This document shows, piece by piece, positions 33,292 through 45,768 of a DNA stretch of 64,000 bases (within the stretch, counting starts at the first letter, position 1; each line of letters opens with the position of its first letter). This DNA comes from Ischnura elegans (lineage: Eukaryota; Arthropoda; Insecta; Odonata; Coenagrionidae), in assembly GCF_921293095.1 (NCBI RefSeq), contig NC_060251.1:64001585-64065584 (forward strand). Direction: 5' to 3'. The notes under the pieces were generated by a model. It was not told where the DNA came from. It saw only the letters and a list, made by a program, of their open reading frames with translations, and did no database searches. The translations under genes were made by a program, and so were the position numbers.

Positions 33292-33895
33292 TGCTGCCCC
33301 CTCTCATATTTCTGGTACTATATATTGTAAGCTGTGGTGGTAGCACCTCCCAGTATTGGTGTCAGTGAGTTTGTGGAGTAAATCCTCAATGCGCAGTTCT
33401 GATTTATGCATCCCTAAAGATTCCCTGACATCAGCATTGAAATGTCACGAAGTTGATTGGTCACGATCACAACAAATTCAACAATGTGGGCACCATGGAG
33501 AGAGGACGAGAAAAGACAGTGTACAAGATGTGGATATGTAGGAGGTGAAATAGACAAAGACAAAAAGTAATAAAAAGTGCTAGTCATGGTGGGCTAGGGG
33601 ATGGAACTTCTGGAGGAGTCAAAGAGGAGAAATAAGGTCTGATACAAAAGTCAAAGTAGTGTGGGAAGAATGTTAGGTAGGCGAAGGAGGACGAAAATGA
33701 GATTAGCATCCACAGAATAAAAGAGAACCTTATTCTACCCTCCAGTCACCTGAACGAAGTCAGGTCTTGGCCTTAAGATCTGAGAAAAATATTTTTAACT
33801 TTGCTAAATAGGCAAGAGAAGAATAATGAGAGTAGAAGATAAGATATACATGCAGTATTTGCAAAATTGCTTTCCTTTGCTGGAGGCCTGAGGAT
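33292..33895. other. No recognisable feature
   Basis: Purine-rich intergenic sequence; no gene or element end seen. Confidence 0.4.
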
Positions 33896-34217
33896 TCATC
33901 TACATCTACATAATACCCTGCGAGCCACCTCTAGGGTGTTTGGCAGGGGGTGATCAATCACCAGCATGCAGCATGCAATTGGACTCCCACATGCACACCA
34001 CACCGTACAAAAAGTGTCACGTATACTAACAAATTATACTACCCTATGCTGTTAGGAATAATAATAAAATTAAGAAACATGCATTAAGTTTTCAGAGGTT
34101 AGTAGGCTACACTACAAGTAATGCAATCTATCCCTGCCGTTATAATCTCTTATTGATCGTGGAAAAAAAGACATTCTGAATCTGTCTGTTCTACAGTCTA
34201 TCTCTCTTATTTTATTT
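33896..34217 (-). mobile_element. CR1/L2-like LINE 3' end fragment
   Basis: Antisense copy of the LINE 3' UTR seen at 8450-8775, beginning with the (CTACAT)n tail and CCCTGCGAGCCACCTCTAGG. 5'-truncated at about 34217. Confidence 0.85.
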
Positions 34218-34369
34218 AGGATTTGGCATACAAAGCTCTAATTCCATCAATGAAAAAGGAGAAAGCAAAATTAATCCAATGTTTGAAGTGAAAATGGTGC
34301 TGAGAGATACATACATACATATATGTATGTAGACAAAAGCAATAGACTGCTCAGTCATTGATTAGTTGA

Positions 34370-35270
34370 GATTGAGAAAGGAAGATTCCACTGGAGATGC
34401 AGAAGCAGTAACGAGGACTTTAGTAGAGAGGAATTTATCACACGTTTAAGTAGGGCAGGAGGGTTTCATTCATGGATTTTAAAATAGCATTTGATAGAGA
34501 GGTATGTTATTTTATAGGTGCAAGAACGATATTACTATAACTTGCATATAGCTTTAATGGCGACTCTCACTTTGATACATAGCACATCATAGTCAACAAG
34601 TTGAAACAATAGGGAATCATAAATAAACTAATTGCCTAGGATACAGCAATTTGCTCAATATGATCAACATATGAATATCATCTAATGACATGTCGATGGT
34701 GGGAAAAAGATTGCCCTTCATGACATGGAGACAAGCAAAACAGAGGGGTTGGACACTATCCCATATGAGCATTTGCATTATTTAGGATAGATGAGGAAGG
34801 AAAGGTTCTTCAAACTCGTTGGCATTAAATACAAAGACTTTTAACCAAATGACTCCAAGAAATTTAATTCCAATTCCAAAACAAAGGAATACAGAGAAAA
34901 ACAGAGATTTCAGGACTATCAGATAATATAGTCTGCTGCAAAAGTGGTTCAGAAGATTACAAACAGATAAATGGAGGCAAGTGCATAGCACTACTTGATC
35001 GGAGATGATCTGTTTACACTCAGGAATGGGAGTCAAATAGTCATAATGAATACCTTGGTAGAAAAGAATCTAGAAAATAGCAAAGAAATGTATGCTTCCT
35101 TTATAGATGTTGAAAATGCAATTGATAATTAGTTAACTTAGGTAAAGATAATGGCCATCCTTAGGATAGTCTGAGTAGACTGGAGGCACACACAGCTCAT
35201 TTATTTTGTGCATAAGGTTAAGATCACACAAGTAAGAACAGCTGATTGAGATATCTTTCATGTATGACAA
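34370..35270 (+). mobile_element. Decayed LINE reverse-transcriptase fragments
   Basis: Two patches resemble reverse transcriptase: 34375-34500 (DAEAVTRTLVERN) and 35045-35250 (NTLVEKNLENSKEMYASFID, then a VKIMAILRI..VDWR-like segment). Both include stops. They may be two fragments of one element family; the DNA between them is unassigned. Confidence 0.5.
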
Positions 35271-35443
35271 ATGATGAAGTCAAAAATTAAAATGAGGGGA
35301 ACACAATATAGACAACTCAATGCTGACATTTTGATATTAACATAAACTTGTACAAGGTTAATGTGCCAAATATATGACCATTTTCATGAAATTAACTGGA
35401 TGTGTGCAGGTGGGGATAATTCCCAATTACTACCAATAAGGAC

Positions 35444-35699
35444 CAATGGCAGACATAAGGGGGAACATTCAACCCCCCTTATACAGGTCCAACCACATTG
35501 CCGAAGTTTGCAGAACCACAATTATAACTTTTTTCTATCACAAGATGGCATTTCCCTGTCTTGTATATGTGTATAATTACCTTAAATAAAACTTTCTTCA
35601 AAATTGCATTTGACCTGAAAACTTTTTTATTACAATAAAAGTAAAGGAAGCTCAAGATATCTTTTGCACCCCGCTCGAGTTTTTTCTGTATCTGCAGTG
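35444..35699. mobile_element. Degraded MITE related to 23968-24236
   Basis: Shares the interior (ACAAGATGGCAT, AAAGTAAAGG, CTCAAGATATCTTTTGC) with the 23968 element. Ends CAATGGCAGAC and, inverted, CACTGCAGATAC are weak and no convincing target duplication remains. Confidence 0.6.
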
Positions 35700-36067
35700 A
35701 GTAAGTATGTATATTAGTAAATATACTTACCCTATGCATATATATATGGTATCTGTCACCGGTACGGATAACAATGCCACATAGGTTGAAGGATAGGGCC
35801 CACTCTCAAAGTAGTCAATATGATGGCATCATATGTAAAATAAACTGTTACACTGAACATTGGAATAGTTCCAACATTAATATGTGCCGAGGTACCTACA
35901 TACAAGGAGGTATATGAGAGATTATGTCATTATAAAGCAGAGACGTGTAGGGATAGTGGTAAAAATTTTGGTATCTGATATGGTGGTATTGGTGGTATCT
36001 GATGCTAGGGAGCTGAGTGAATTAATTCACTCAGCTCCCTAGACCTCAGAAATGGAAAGTAAAACAA

Positions 36068-38028
36068 CCCATACAAAAAAATCTGTGCTGTGGCTGTACT
36101 AAAGCTGCACTGTAACTGTGCTAAAAGGGCTGTACTGTGACTCTACTTAAACTGCACTTGAATTGAAACATCGCAGTACAGTTATAGCACGGTCAGAGTG
36201 CAGTTGCCATAGCACAGTCACATAGTGGAGCTGCCATAGCACAGTCACAGTGGAGTTGTCATAGCACAGTCAGAGTACAGTTGCCTTAGCACAGTCATAG
36301 TGCAGTTGCCATAGCACAGCCACAGTGCAGCTGCCATAGCACAGTTTTTACTGTAATACTCTTTCCATGAATCAATAATTGAGTCTTGATGTGGCTATTC
36401 CATTCCCTGTATATCTTATTGAAAACAAGAAGCAGAATTAAATCAAGATAGGACAATTAGCAGAGATATATAGTTCCCTTTTTGGGTGTTTGAAGATTGG
36501 TTGCCTGATCCAATCAGAAAACAGCAAAGAGATAACAGTGGCCAAAACGACTACACTAAATCGAATGTTGACTAGTCTAAGGAAAGATAAACCATATTCC
36601 TAACAGACACTCACTGAATTTGTTACGTTCCACTTCCTTAATATGAACAAAGTTTATGGCACTAAAAATATTGCTATCGAAGCACTTAGGTTCTATGAGA
36701 AAAATTGACAAATCCTATTCTGCACATCAACGGGCACTCAACATAAAAACCACCAAAATTTACGTCAGTGCTATTTGTCTAGTTGCCACAAATATGCCCA
36801 CCTTGATAGTTTTTGTTGATGAAGTTTCAGTACTAACGCCGTGGAGCACAATAAATGACAATAAGATATGAAAATAAAAGAAATTTATTAAATACAAATA
36901 CATATATCTACTCATGATTATAAACATAAAAATGAAAGTCTTGTTAAGGCATGGCCGCTCAATTCATTTGCCTCCTTCCTGAAATTAAAAGGAAAACACA
37001 TTACATACTGATATCTAATCAAGTGTTACTTCAAAATTTGACAGTTTCAGTTTGTCTGAATTTAATTTTAGATAAGTTGAGTACTTACCTCCAGCAGCAG
37101 AGTATAAATAAAGATATGTCTTTTTTCAACTCTCTCGTGCTTCGCAAGGAGTAGATTGCGAGTCGTCGAAATCAATCGTGGAAAGTTGATTCATCGCGAA
37201 CCACACGGATTTCAGCAAAATCGACGATATCACTTCACCCGCAAGAAAAATTCCCGGCTAAGTAGCTAATTTTGATGTAATTGAAGTAAAGTTCACTTCT
37301 TCATGTTCTTAGCGTCGATCTTACATCGACGCATCCATCGTACAGCGTAGAATTAAAAGGATGAGAGCACGTAAACAAGGAATGTTACAACCGGTTCAAC
37401 ACCAATGCTGTCTAACAAAGATGGCTGAGTATCGGCGGAAGTTGTTCTTTTGACCATACTTTACCAAAATAATAAGCAAGCTGGAGCTATGCATTGCCGC
37501 GGTAATGTCAACATAAATTTTTATATAATTTACGCATTCATATTCTCATGGAAATGATAGTTGATCGTGATATGAAATAATATAGGAAATACTTTCTCCT
37601 GTCAATGACTAGTTTAAGTCCAGCCCTGTCGCAGCGGTTTGAGCCATAGTACAGATCCAGTCATGTTACCCAGCCCAGTCACAGTCCACTTTTAGCCACA
37701 GTACACTTCCAGTCATGTTTTCTAGCCCTGTCACAGTCCAGTCTGAGCTATAGTACAGTTCCAGTCCAGTTACCCAACCCAGTCACAGTCCAGTTTGAGC
37801 CATAGTACAGCTCCAGTCATGTTACCCAGCCCAGTCAAAGTGCAGTCTGAGCTCTAGCACAGTTCAAGCACAGTGATCCAGCACTGTTACAGTACAGTTC
37901 TTCTCAAATTATAGCTGCCATAGTACAGTCTAGTACAGAAAAGTGTACTGTGACTGTGCTAAACACAGAGTTTAGTCCAGTTACAGTGCAGATTTAGTGT
38001 AGTCGCTGCACAGATTTTTTTGTATGGG
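36068..38028. mobile_element. 1961-bp TIR element with subterminal minisatellites
   Basis: Inverted repeats of about 50 bp begin CCCATACAAAAAAATCTGTG at both ends. Inside each are arrays of ~24-bp degenerate units built on GCCATAGCACAGTCACAGTG-like sequence (36100-36345 and 37610-37990). The corresponding site in unit 2 (about 48517) is empty, so borders are certain to within 2 bp; AA flanks both ends. The central 1.2 kb has small frames of unknown meaning and a good splice-donor consensus on the minus strand (GAG|GTAAGTA near 37085). Superfamily unknown. Confidence 0.82.
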
Positions 38029-38563
38029 AATGAAAGGGACTAAGAGAATGAAAAACCTAGAATTAGAGGAGAAAAGTATCCAGTTGTACGGAAACATGCA
38101 GACTGAAGAGGAAGGGTCAGATATGATAACAACGGGAATGGTGAAAGTGGCAGAGAACTAATTGTATATTATTTTATATATTTTTCATATCATTGAGATG
38201 ATAGTGTTTTATGTGAAAGTTTAAAAAATACTATGTATCTTCTGTTGAGAAAAAATAAAGTTGAAGTGTAACTAAAGAACTTAAGAAAAGAGAGGCTAAA
38301 TCAAATACAACTAGGCAAGAGCAGCATTTTTTGCTGACCTCATTGAATAAGTAAATATGGGTTCTCATATTTTTAGAGACTAATATCATTAAAACAGTGG
38401 ACCATGCCATTCAAATATTAAGTCTATTGTAAAGGCCAGGGTTTATGATCTCTAGGCCCTCACAATCAACCTCAGATATGAAATGGGACAAAAAACTTTA
38501 AAACCAATCAAAAAATTAATTTTTAATGCCTTCATAGCTACAAAATCACTTCAAAACTAAGAT

Positions 38564-38835
38564 CAAAAGTGTACCCAGGATCAAAACTAGGGAGGGGAGG
38601 GAAAGGCAAGCCACAGTTGTTCAAGCTGTAACATTTAAGCATGGAAAAGGTGAATGAAATCAACACTAAAAAAAACTATAACTGCGCTTAAAAATTATTT
38701 GCTTGAAAAAAAAAATATTTTAATTAAATGTCTTATACTAATATCATTTTTCGTCGGTTTAAAGAAAATTTGATGAAAACTTTTGATTCTGGGGGGGCAG
38801 CTGCCCCATCCTGCCCCTTGCGGGTTATTCCCATG
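38564..38835. mobile_element. hAT-type MITE (CAAGNGCGNACCC family), unit 1
   Basis: Related to 22098-22437. Flanks ACTAAGAT and ACTAGGAG match at 6 of 8. Also present at the equivalent place in units 2 and 3, so it predates the array. Confidence 0.78.
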
Positions 38836-38843
38836 ACTAGGAG

Positions 38844-40145
38844 GGCAAACTACAGTCTAAGATGATAGATGTCCAATGACAGTTCTAAAAGGGCAAGTGG
38901 GGCCTAACAAACCCCAGATCAAATAGCAGAACCCCTTCACTACATCATCCCCTTGCTCACCCTGGTATCATTATCACATACAGTAAGCTGCATACCTTTC
39001 TCTCTTCACCTTCTTTATGACCCACTGATCTTATATACACTTGCATTGACAAGTGCTTCGGATCTGTGTTCTTTGGCGTTATCTTTCTGTAGCAGTGCTT
39101 TACTCCTTCTCTGCTAAGCTTGCAGTGTAAGAATTCTTATGCATCATGATAATACAGTGAGTGTTATAAAACGTGGTTGTGGAGCACAATGGATCTCGGA
39201 TGATTCACCAGCATGCTAGGACATCCAACACCTTCATCCTGAATTGTTTTCATTTCTTTAAGCAAGAAAATATCACAGAGATTTACCTTGTGGACATTAT
39301 GAGCTTAACATTAAACAAGTAGTTCCTGAATCACCTTCTGCTCAACATAAAGCTCAATAGTACTTTTGCTCTTTTGCTATGGATAATGCTCTAAAAATAA
39401 TTCCATGTATGTACAAGTAAATTTTAAAATTTACAGCATATGTTCTATTAATAGAAAAATTACATGCTTATTCAGGAACATCTTTTCCTTAATGCTTATT
39501 TCTTTGGGATTGAGACCACATAAAATGTAATGAATTCTAATCTGATCAAAAGTATTTATTGTAAATTCTTATCATTAGCCTCCAACCACATCATTTATTT
39601 TGTTTAAGCCACTCACATGTCTATTTCATCGTAACAGTATGACTAATGCGTCTAAAAAAAACTTCAGTCACCCTATTATGCACTTCGTGCAGTTTAGCAC
39701 TATGACCTGGTAATTATGCCCCTCACCCTTCCACCACCATGCTGGCTGTCAACAGACTTCTTTTGCCGTGTCAACTTTATACATAGGAATCCTCATTCAA
39801 ACCTGATATTCCTCATCTACTCTGAGGTCTAGGTACCTAGTCCTCATGGGTAATACAATAATTTTCCCTCCTTTCCATGGTTGCTGGGCTAGATATCCTT
39901 GATATCCTACGTCTCTGCGTCTCAGTGCTGGCAGTAACATCCATTTCTGCCAAAAACCTAAAATGCGCCTAAAAGCACTTCTATGGCACTTTTTGGGGAC
40001 GCATATATGGCCATGAAACGCACAAGTGCAATTCCTCACCCATATCAATGGAAATTAAATCTAATGGTAAAGGAGCTCATGATGAAACTGGGAAAAGTCA
40101 ACAAGGTCACAAAAAAAGAGACTCGCAAAAAATTTTGTTTATAAT
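38844..40145. other. Spacer upstream of gene terminator, unit 1
   Basis: No gene seen. CCTGAATC at 39325-39332 is the empty counterpart of the MITE insertion site of units 2 and 3. GC-poor throughout. Confidence 0.5.
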
Positions 40146-40151
40146 TTTATT
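40146..40151 (-). terminator. Polyadenylation signal AATAAA, type II gene unit 1
   Basis: AATAAA on the minus strand about 230 bp downstream of the stop codon. The hexamer and surrounding bases are conserved in units 2 and 3, supporting a short 3' UTR. Confidence 0.6.
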
Positions 40152-40382
40152 CCAAAGTTTTCAAAAAAAAATAATATGCCTTAGACAAGTTAAATTCGTA
40201 ATGATATTTTAAACAGATTCAAATTTTTCCCACACAGACAGTAAATTACAAAAAAACAACACAACATCGGGGAAGTCCCCGGAAGTGGTCGCCGTCCAAG
40301 CAAAGAAAACGAGATAATCCTACTGAGGAACCCTTGATCCATGACGCAAAGCTATGATGCCCGCTCACCACGCCGATTCATC

Positions 40383-41006
40383 TTAACACTTTCCGGAGAC
40401 ATTTGCCACAGGAAAGTAGACGAAATCGTTCTCGACTTGCACCTCGTCAATGCCTTCCTCCGTGTTGAACGAAAAATAATGGGAGCACATCGCCGGCGTC
40501 ACACCTTCGAACTTGATTCGCTTCACATTCTTCAAGTGGAACAACGGACCGTCCGCTCGCGGCACCAAACGGTAGCGGCCACCACTCCGCTGATCGCCCC
40601 CGTCGCTGCCGGGGGAGGAGCAGTCGGTATGGCTGTGGACGAAAGTGACCATTTGGACGCCGGACTCGGTGGTTTGGCTACCCTCGTGGAAGGTCGAGGT
40701 GCAGTCGACGTCCTCCTTACTGCTGTTCTGCTTCGAAACCACCAATATCCTGGTCCAGGTGATGTTCGCAAAGGAGAGAGAGAACGAACAGTAAGGGTCC
40801 CGGGAGGTGGACTCGCCCTTGGTGCACACCAGAGTCATGTCTTGCGAGGGCAATCCGCGAGGTGGCGTCCAAGCAACATTTTGAGCCGCGCCGCTGACTC
40901 CGCTAGGATCCAATTTCAAGATTACCTTGTACTCGGTAGCGTGAGCGACGAGTAGCGGTACCAGGAGGAAGGAGATCCAATTTACGCAACTACTATAAAG
41001 ACCCAT
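40383..41006 (-). CDS. Secreted cysteine-rich protein, type II, unit 1
   Basis: A 207-residue protein from the ATG at 41006. The frame continues 12 codons upstream to a TTG only, so this ATG, directly before a signal peptide (MGLYSSCVNWISFLLVPLLV, cleavage probably near AHA-TE), is preferred. Mature cysteines 61, 73, 102, 129, 174 and 207 align with six of the eight in the type I protein, with similar spacing. N-glycosylation sites are at N81 (NITWT), N94 and N202; EVQVENDFVYFP precedes the end. Compared with unit 2, about 24 replacement and 13 silent changes are seen outside residues 136-152, which have been replaced almost wholesale. Predicted extracellular; function unknown. Confidence 0.87.
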   Translation of the reverse strand: MGLYSSCVNWISFLLVPLLVAHATEYKVILKLDPSGVSGAAQNVAWTPPRGLPSQDMTLVCTKGESTSRDPYCSFSLSFANITWTRILVVSKQNSSKEDVDCTSTFHEGSQTTESGVQMVTFVHSHTDCSSPGSDGGDQRSGGRYRLVPRADGPLFHLKNVKRIKFEGVTPAMCSHYFSFNTEEGIDEVQVENDFVYFPVANVSGKC

Positions 41007-42730
41007 TCTAAAGGCCGCAAGCGTCAAAGTCGGGATGGACAAGGTTATTTATTCAGAGATGTGTAAGCGCGAGCGGTTGTCTGCCAACTAAACAACGGGG
41101 AGATGATATTAAAATGATTTTCCTTCTAAGACTCCCCTCCTCACAATCTTTGGCTGAGGAGAGGCGATCAATGACCTTGCCCTATGGCATCTCTGGATCC
41201 CATACTTGGAATGCGACAAACAAACAAAAGCTTTTGGTATGACTGCGTCGAGTTAAAGAAAGGAGTTCGAGAAGGCGATCAAATTTTTAACTAGTTTTTT
41301 ATAATACCATTTTCTTCAGTTTAATGTTGTAGGCTAAATAAAGTTTTATGTTTTGGTTTGTAATATTAAGTAATTTGCAAATATCAAAGTGCACAGCGTT
41401 CCGCTCACTAATTATTTAAATATATGTACCTATTTCTCACCTTTTATTTCTTCTTGACCATCGGGTCAGACCAAATGTGAAATAGAGGTTAGATAAAAAC
41501 AATAAAATAACGAAATGGAGCATTTAGTCAGAGCATAACTTTCGTTGCTCAATTTTGCGTTAATTTTCACCGGGCCGGGACACCAAAAACCCCGGTAGAG
41601 GAGCGACACAACAGCAGTTTGGCCGGTAAGTATTTTGCCTGAAACGGGCCAAGTCAATTTCGACTAACTTTAATTCATAAACGAAGTAAAAAAATTTAAT
41701 CATGATTGAAACGAAAACAACCCGTTTTTAAGGGTTTTCGATCAATATAACAAATATGGTAACCCATTCCTCGCGATAAAGCAATTTTATTTCGACCAAA
41801 CTATAGTAAGTGCAATACTTGATACGTGATTGCTTCATGCAGTATTTATTGGAAACATATGTACGTATCTACCAAGTAAAATTAATGTACTAATGCAAAA
41901 TTCATGCAAATTAATGCAAAATTGCACAACAATAATTATGGTTTCATAATTTTATGCATCTTTAAGGTATTTAGTTACTTGTAAAAACTCAAGTGCACAT
42001 TACCAATGCAGCGGCAATAGGTTCTAGTACGCCCAGCAGATATGATCATAACTTTGAACACAACTTGTTGATATCCGCTTTAACATGTTCGTTTGCTTTA
42101 ATGTTTAACCTAATATTGCGAATAAATGAATTTAGTACCTCCAATAATTTTTAAATTTTCTATGTTACTGGCTAACCCAATACTTGGGTAGAGTGGGACA
42201 CTTTATCAAAGAAGATACTTAATTGTTTCAACTATTGTAATTAGCTTATCTCTCGAGGATTTTTTAAACACGTTTTGGAATATATTCTTCGGTAATTACA
42301 AACATTTCACTAAATAACCAGTAATATCCTTTTGAAAATAAAATTTAGATACCGCAACTGCCACACTGTGATCCAGTCACTGATGACCGAGACATTTATG
42401 ATATGCAGAGCTTTCCTTTTCAAAACCTTAAATCATTCGCCGGTCGATGCCATCAAATGATTAACTGGTGAAATGAAAAAAGTCAGCGATAAGTATGACC
42501 CCGGCCAGTCTCAATGGGTTAACTATTAAGACACGCTGCAGTTATTATCGCCTTTTATCTGAAGAATAAGGAAAAAATGGATTTAAATGCCCTGCACTGT
42601 ACACTCCAGTGCGCATCAATAAATATAGAAATCCACAAGTGGAAACCGCTTCTTTCCAGTTATTTCAACTCGCTCTGCCATAGTGAAATTTTAATAATTC
42701 TATAGTTTTCCATGTATTGATTAATACTTA
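41007..42730. other. Spacer upstream of the type II gene, unit 1
   Basis: No further gene. Divergence from unit 2 falls abruptly near 41590-41600, which marks a recombination or conversion edge. Promoter elements for the gene must lie at the left end but none can be pinned down. Confidence 0.5.
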
Positions 42731-43184
42731 CAAGGGCGTACCCAGGATCAAAACTAGAGGGGGCAAGCCACGGTCGCTCAAGTTTAACGCAGATAAGGTA
42801 ATGAAAACAAAATTTAAAGAAAATTATAACATCGCTTCATTAGTTTTTAAAATTATTTGATCCGAAAAAAGTTTTTATTTTATTAACATGTTTTATACTA
42901 ATATCACTTTTCTTGGATTTATATCAAATTCAAATCTCTTCAAAATTTTCGTTTTGAACAAAATTTACCTTTGCTTCTAGGATCTCTTTCTTGGGGGGGG
43001 GGGGGGCAAAAACAAGCACATTCCCAGGATTTTGATCTGGGGGAGGGGGGGCACAAGTACACCCCGTAATACAAAACGAACGTATTACAAATTTTTAACG
43101 GGACCGTTTTAAAAATCTTGCAATACTTTTTAAGGGTCTAGGGGGGCACGTGCCCCCGTGCCTTCCCCCCTAGATCCGCCTATG
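42731..43184. mobile_element. Composite of hAT-type MITEs with G-tracts, unit 1
   Basis: Begins CAAGGGCGTACCC (same family as 22098). It runs into a second short element whose ends read CACATTCCCAGGATTTTGAT and, inverted from 43184, CATAGGCGGATCTAGGGG. Long G-runs at ~42993-43007 and 43041-43050 vary in length between units. Internal borders are not resolved. Confidence 0.6.
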
Positions 43185-44145
43185 GTCCCATCCTCATACA
43201 AAGGCGATAAAATTTGATCCAGTGAAATAAATAAAAATAGTGAAATTGACCAAGATTTAAGGGCACTAGTAAAAGAGAAAATAACTAATATATTTCGAGG
43301 AACTTTATATTAAAGCGGATAGGCGGTCGCTGATATTCGCTAATGTAAAATTCGCATCAAATTCTCAATCTAAAATTTAACAAATAAAATGATAAACGTT
43401 AAATTCGCAAAGGTTTATGGGGAGATGTTCTTTATCCTCCACCCCTACCGCACCAGGACTGACGGCCTACCCTTTCTAGACCGCCCTCTGAGCGGCCCTG
43501 CCGCTAGCCGATAGCATTAATGGGTGTCACACAGGAAATGAATAGAACTTCCCCAATTAGCTTAATCTCCCTAAGTTCATTGACGCTGCATGATTCACCC
43601 TGGAAAATCCACTAATAGCTCACTCCGAGATAACATGAGACATCCTAGTCACCGATAAAGGAAGTCGACCCCCGGAACACAGAGGAGGGTGATTGGGGGA
43701 GTTACCGGGAATCCAGGCCTCGCAGACCGCACGCGTCAGAAGACAAAGGGTCCAAGGTACGCTTCGTATGCTCGAGACTTCATTTAAAGGTTCAAGCACG
43801 GTCCAACGGTGACCGTCGGCTGGATGAGTAAAAACACGACCGGAGATAACCGTTGGACTGGCTCAGGTGAATGTTTACTTCCAGGAGACCGGCATCACCG
43901 TAAGCTGACGAAGATCACGGAAGACACCACGACAACAATGTACAACGCATGATCCCCCACCTTCTCCTGATGCCCTGCTCTCGAGGCCAACGAATTCAGT
44001 CGTTCATAGGTGCACCGGACACATCGGCAGAAGCAGCCTTCGACACAACAACCTCTTCCGTCCCGCGAAAACGAGGATATATGCTGTGCTGTACTCCCGA
44101 AAGGTATGATTAGCATTTCTTTGACAAAATGGACTAGTTGTACAC
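43185..44145. other. Spacer, locally GC-rich, unit 1
   Basis: 43440-44060 is GC-rich and open in several frames without recognisable products. An 11-bp inverted repeat (GTCCAACGGT, complement ending at 43858) spans a 36-bp loop. Confidence 0.4.
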
Positions 44146-44820
44146 CTACATCTATATCTACATAATACCCTGCGAGCCACCTCTAGGGTGTTTGGCAGGG
44201 GGTGATCAGTCACCAGCATGCAATAGGATTCCTACATACATAGGCGGATTTAGAGGGTAGGGATGGGGGCACGTGCCCCCGCCATACGCTTAAAAAATAA
44301 ACGAGATTTTTAACACAAATATTAATTCATTTTATATTTTAATATAGAAGTTATAAATATTTCCATATTAATAATTTTTATGGTAAAATTAAGAGTACAT
44401 TTAGTAGATAAATTATTGCTTTTAGTTTTCAACCCGAATATGAGAAGACCGTTCTCCTGTCAGACCCTGGTGTCCCCCAAACCCCACCACAGAAAAAAAA
44501 TCCCGGATTCGCCCTAGCCTACATGCACACCACACGGTACCACATTCATGAAAAGTCAAAACTTGCCAACTACTCATGAAGGCAATCCATCCATGAAGCT
44601 AGAACACAAAAAATATGCTCTTAAAAATATTAAGAAAATTCAGAAACATGCATTAAGGAATACATAAATTAGTATGCTAAACTACAAGTCACCTAATGTA
44701 TTTGTAATTTTTAACGCTGCGGTTGTAGTCCCTTGTTGATCGTGGAAAAAACGACATTCTGAGTGTATCGGTTCTACAGGTTATCTCTCTTATTTTATTT
44801 ATATGATCTTTAGTAAATGC
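44146..44820 (-). mobile_element. CR1/L2-like LINE 3' end, split by a MITE, unit 1
   Basis: Antisense LINE 3' UTR starting with CTACATCTATATCTACATAA and CCCTGCGAGCCACC. It is interrupted at 44240-44517 and resumes at ATGCACACCACACGG. The 5' limit lies after the conserved TCTCTCTTATTTTATTTATA. Confidence 0.82.
44240..44517. mobile_element. hAT-type MITE inside LINE, unit 1
   Basis: 278 bp with ends TAGGCGGATTTAGAGGG and, inverted, TAGGGCGAATCCGGGA. Flanks CCTACATAC and CCTACATGC are the duplicated LINE target, as shown by intact LINE copies that have one such motif. Confidence 0.78.
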
Positions 44821-45109
44821 AAGAGTTATGTTCAGATGGAAAATAGCATATTAACTGCGAATGAACGGAACGCTTTTAAAAATCCATAAATGCACGGTCA
44901 TGTTCATTTTTATGAAATGTAAGATACGCTCTCATTCCACTTAACATTACCGCACTCCTAGAAACGGTGTCTCAAATAATATAATTAACGGCGTCACTCG
45001 CTAGGATGACTCATTGCATTTTTTTCCATAGTTCTAACTTTGCATGGATTTGCTATAAGAATTACTAACCATTGGCAAGTTTGGTCTTTGCATGAATATG
45101 CATGTATAT

Positions 45110-45768
45110 TTTGCTCATATGCATACTATTTCTATGACCGTGCTGTGTGCATGTGGCGGTCCTCTTGCATGCTGCATGTTGGTGATTGGTCACCCCCTGC
45201 CACACAGCATACAGGTGGCTCGCTCGGGTATTATGTAGATGTAGTGTTACTGGCGCCTTAGAACTATTCGAATGGGAATCTTTTCAGATCGTAGATTGAA
45301 AACTAGACTAACCTATGCTGTAAATTCATCAGCAGTTTATTTTCCGAAGAAGTGAGCCATGTCTTACGAACGCCAACATACTATGGTTGATAATACAATA
45401 AAAAATGAAATAAGAGAGATAGAATGTAGAATAGATATATTAAGAATGCCGATTTTATCCGCGATCGATAAGAGACTATAACGACAACATTAGGACTTAG
45501 AAATGGGTTTGGTGACTGATAATGTTGCTTACTAACAAATGTTCCATAACACATGTTTCTGATTTTTCCTAGTATTTCTGTAAGCATGTTTCGCATGTTC
45601 TAGCTTCATAGGAAGATTGCCTTCGGCAGTAGTCGGCAATTTTTGCCTTTGCATAACTGTGTTAGTACAATTCATCAGTATGCGTAATTTTTTTGGACCG
45701 TGTTGTGTGCATGTAGAAATATGCATGTTGGTGATCGCTCACTCTCTGCCAAACACCCTACATCTACA
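45110..45768 (+). mobile_element. CR1/L2-like LINE 3' fragments, plus orientation, unit 1
   Basis: Two adjacent pieces: a 3' UTR end with ATGTAGATGTAG tail (45110-45246), and a longer one (45262-45768) matching the last ~230 bp of ORF2 plus 3' UTR. The second meets the next LINE tail-to-tail at 45768. Confidence 0.75.

Noticed and set aside
36165..36345. Possible CRISPR-like array of ~24-bp repeats
   Set aside because: Units are contiguous and degenerate with no spacers, lie inside a transposon end in an animal genome, and recur inverted at the other end.
36068..38028. Possible piggyBac element because of CCC ends
   Set aside because: piggyBac inserts at TTAA; the flanks and the empty site show AA/TA only, and no DDD transposase is present.
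43895..44219. Two small cysteine-rich minus frames repeated at 54764-55088
   Set aside because: One overlaps the LINE tail; repetition is explained by the segmental duplication. No link to the secreted family cysteine pattern.
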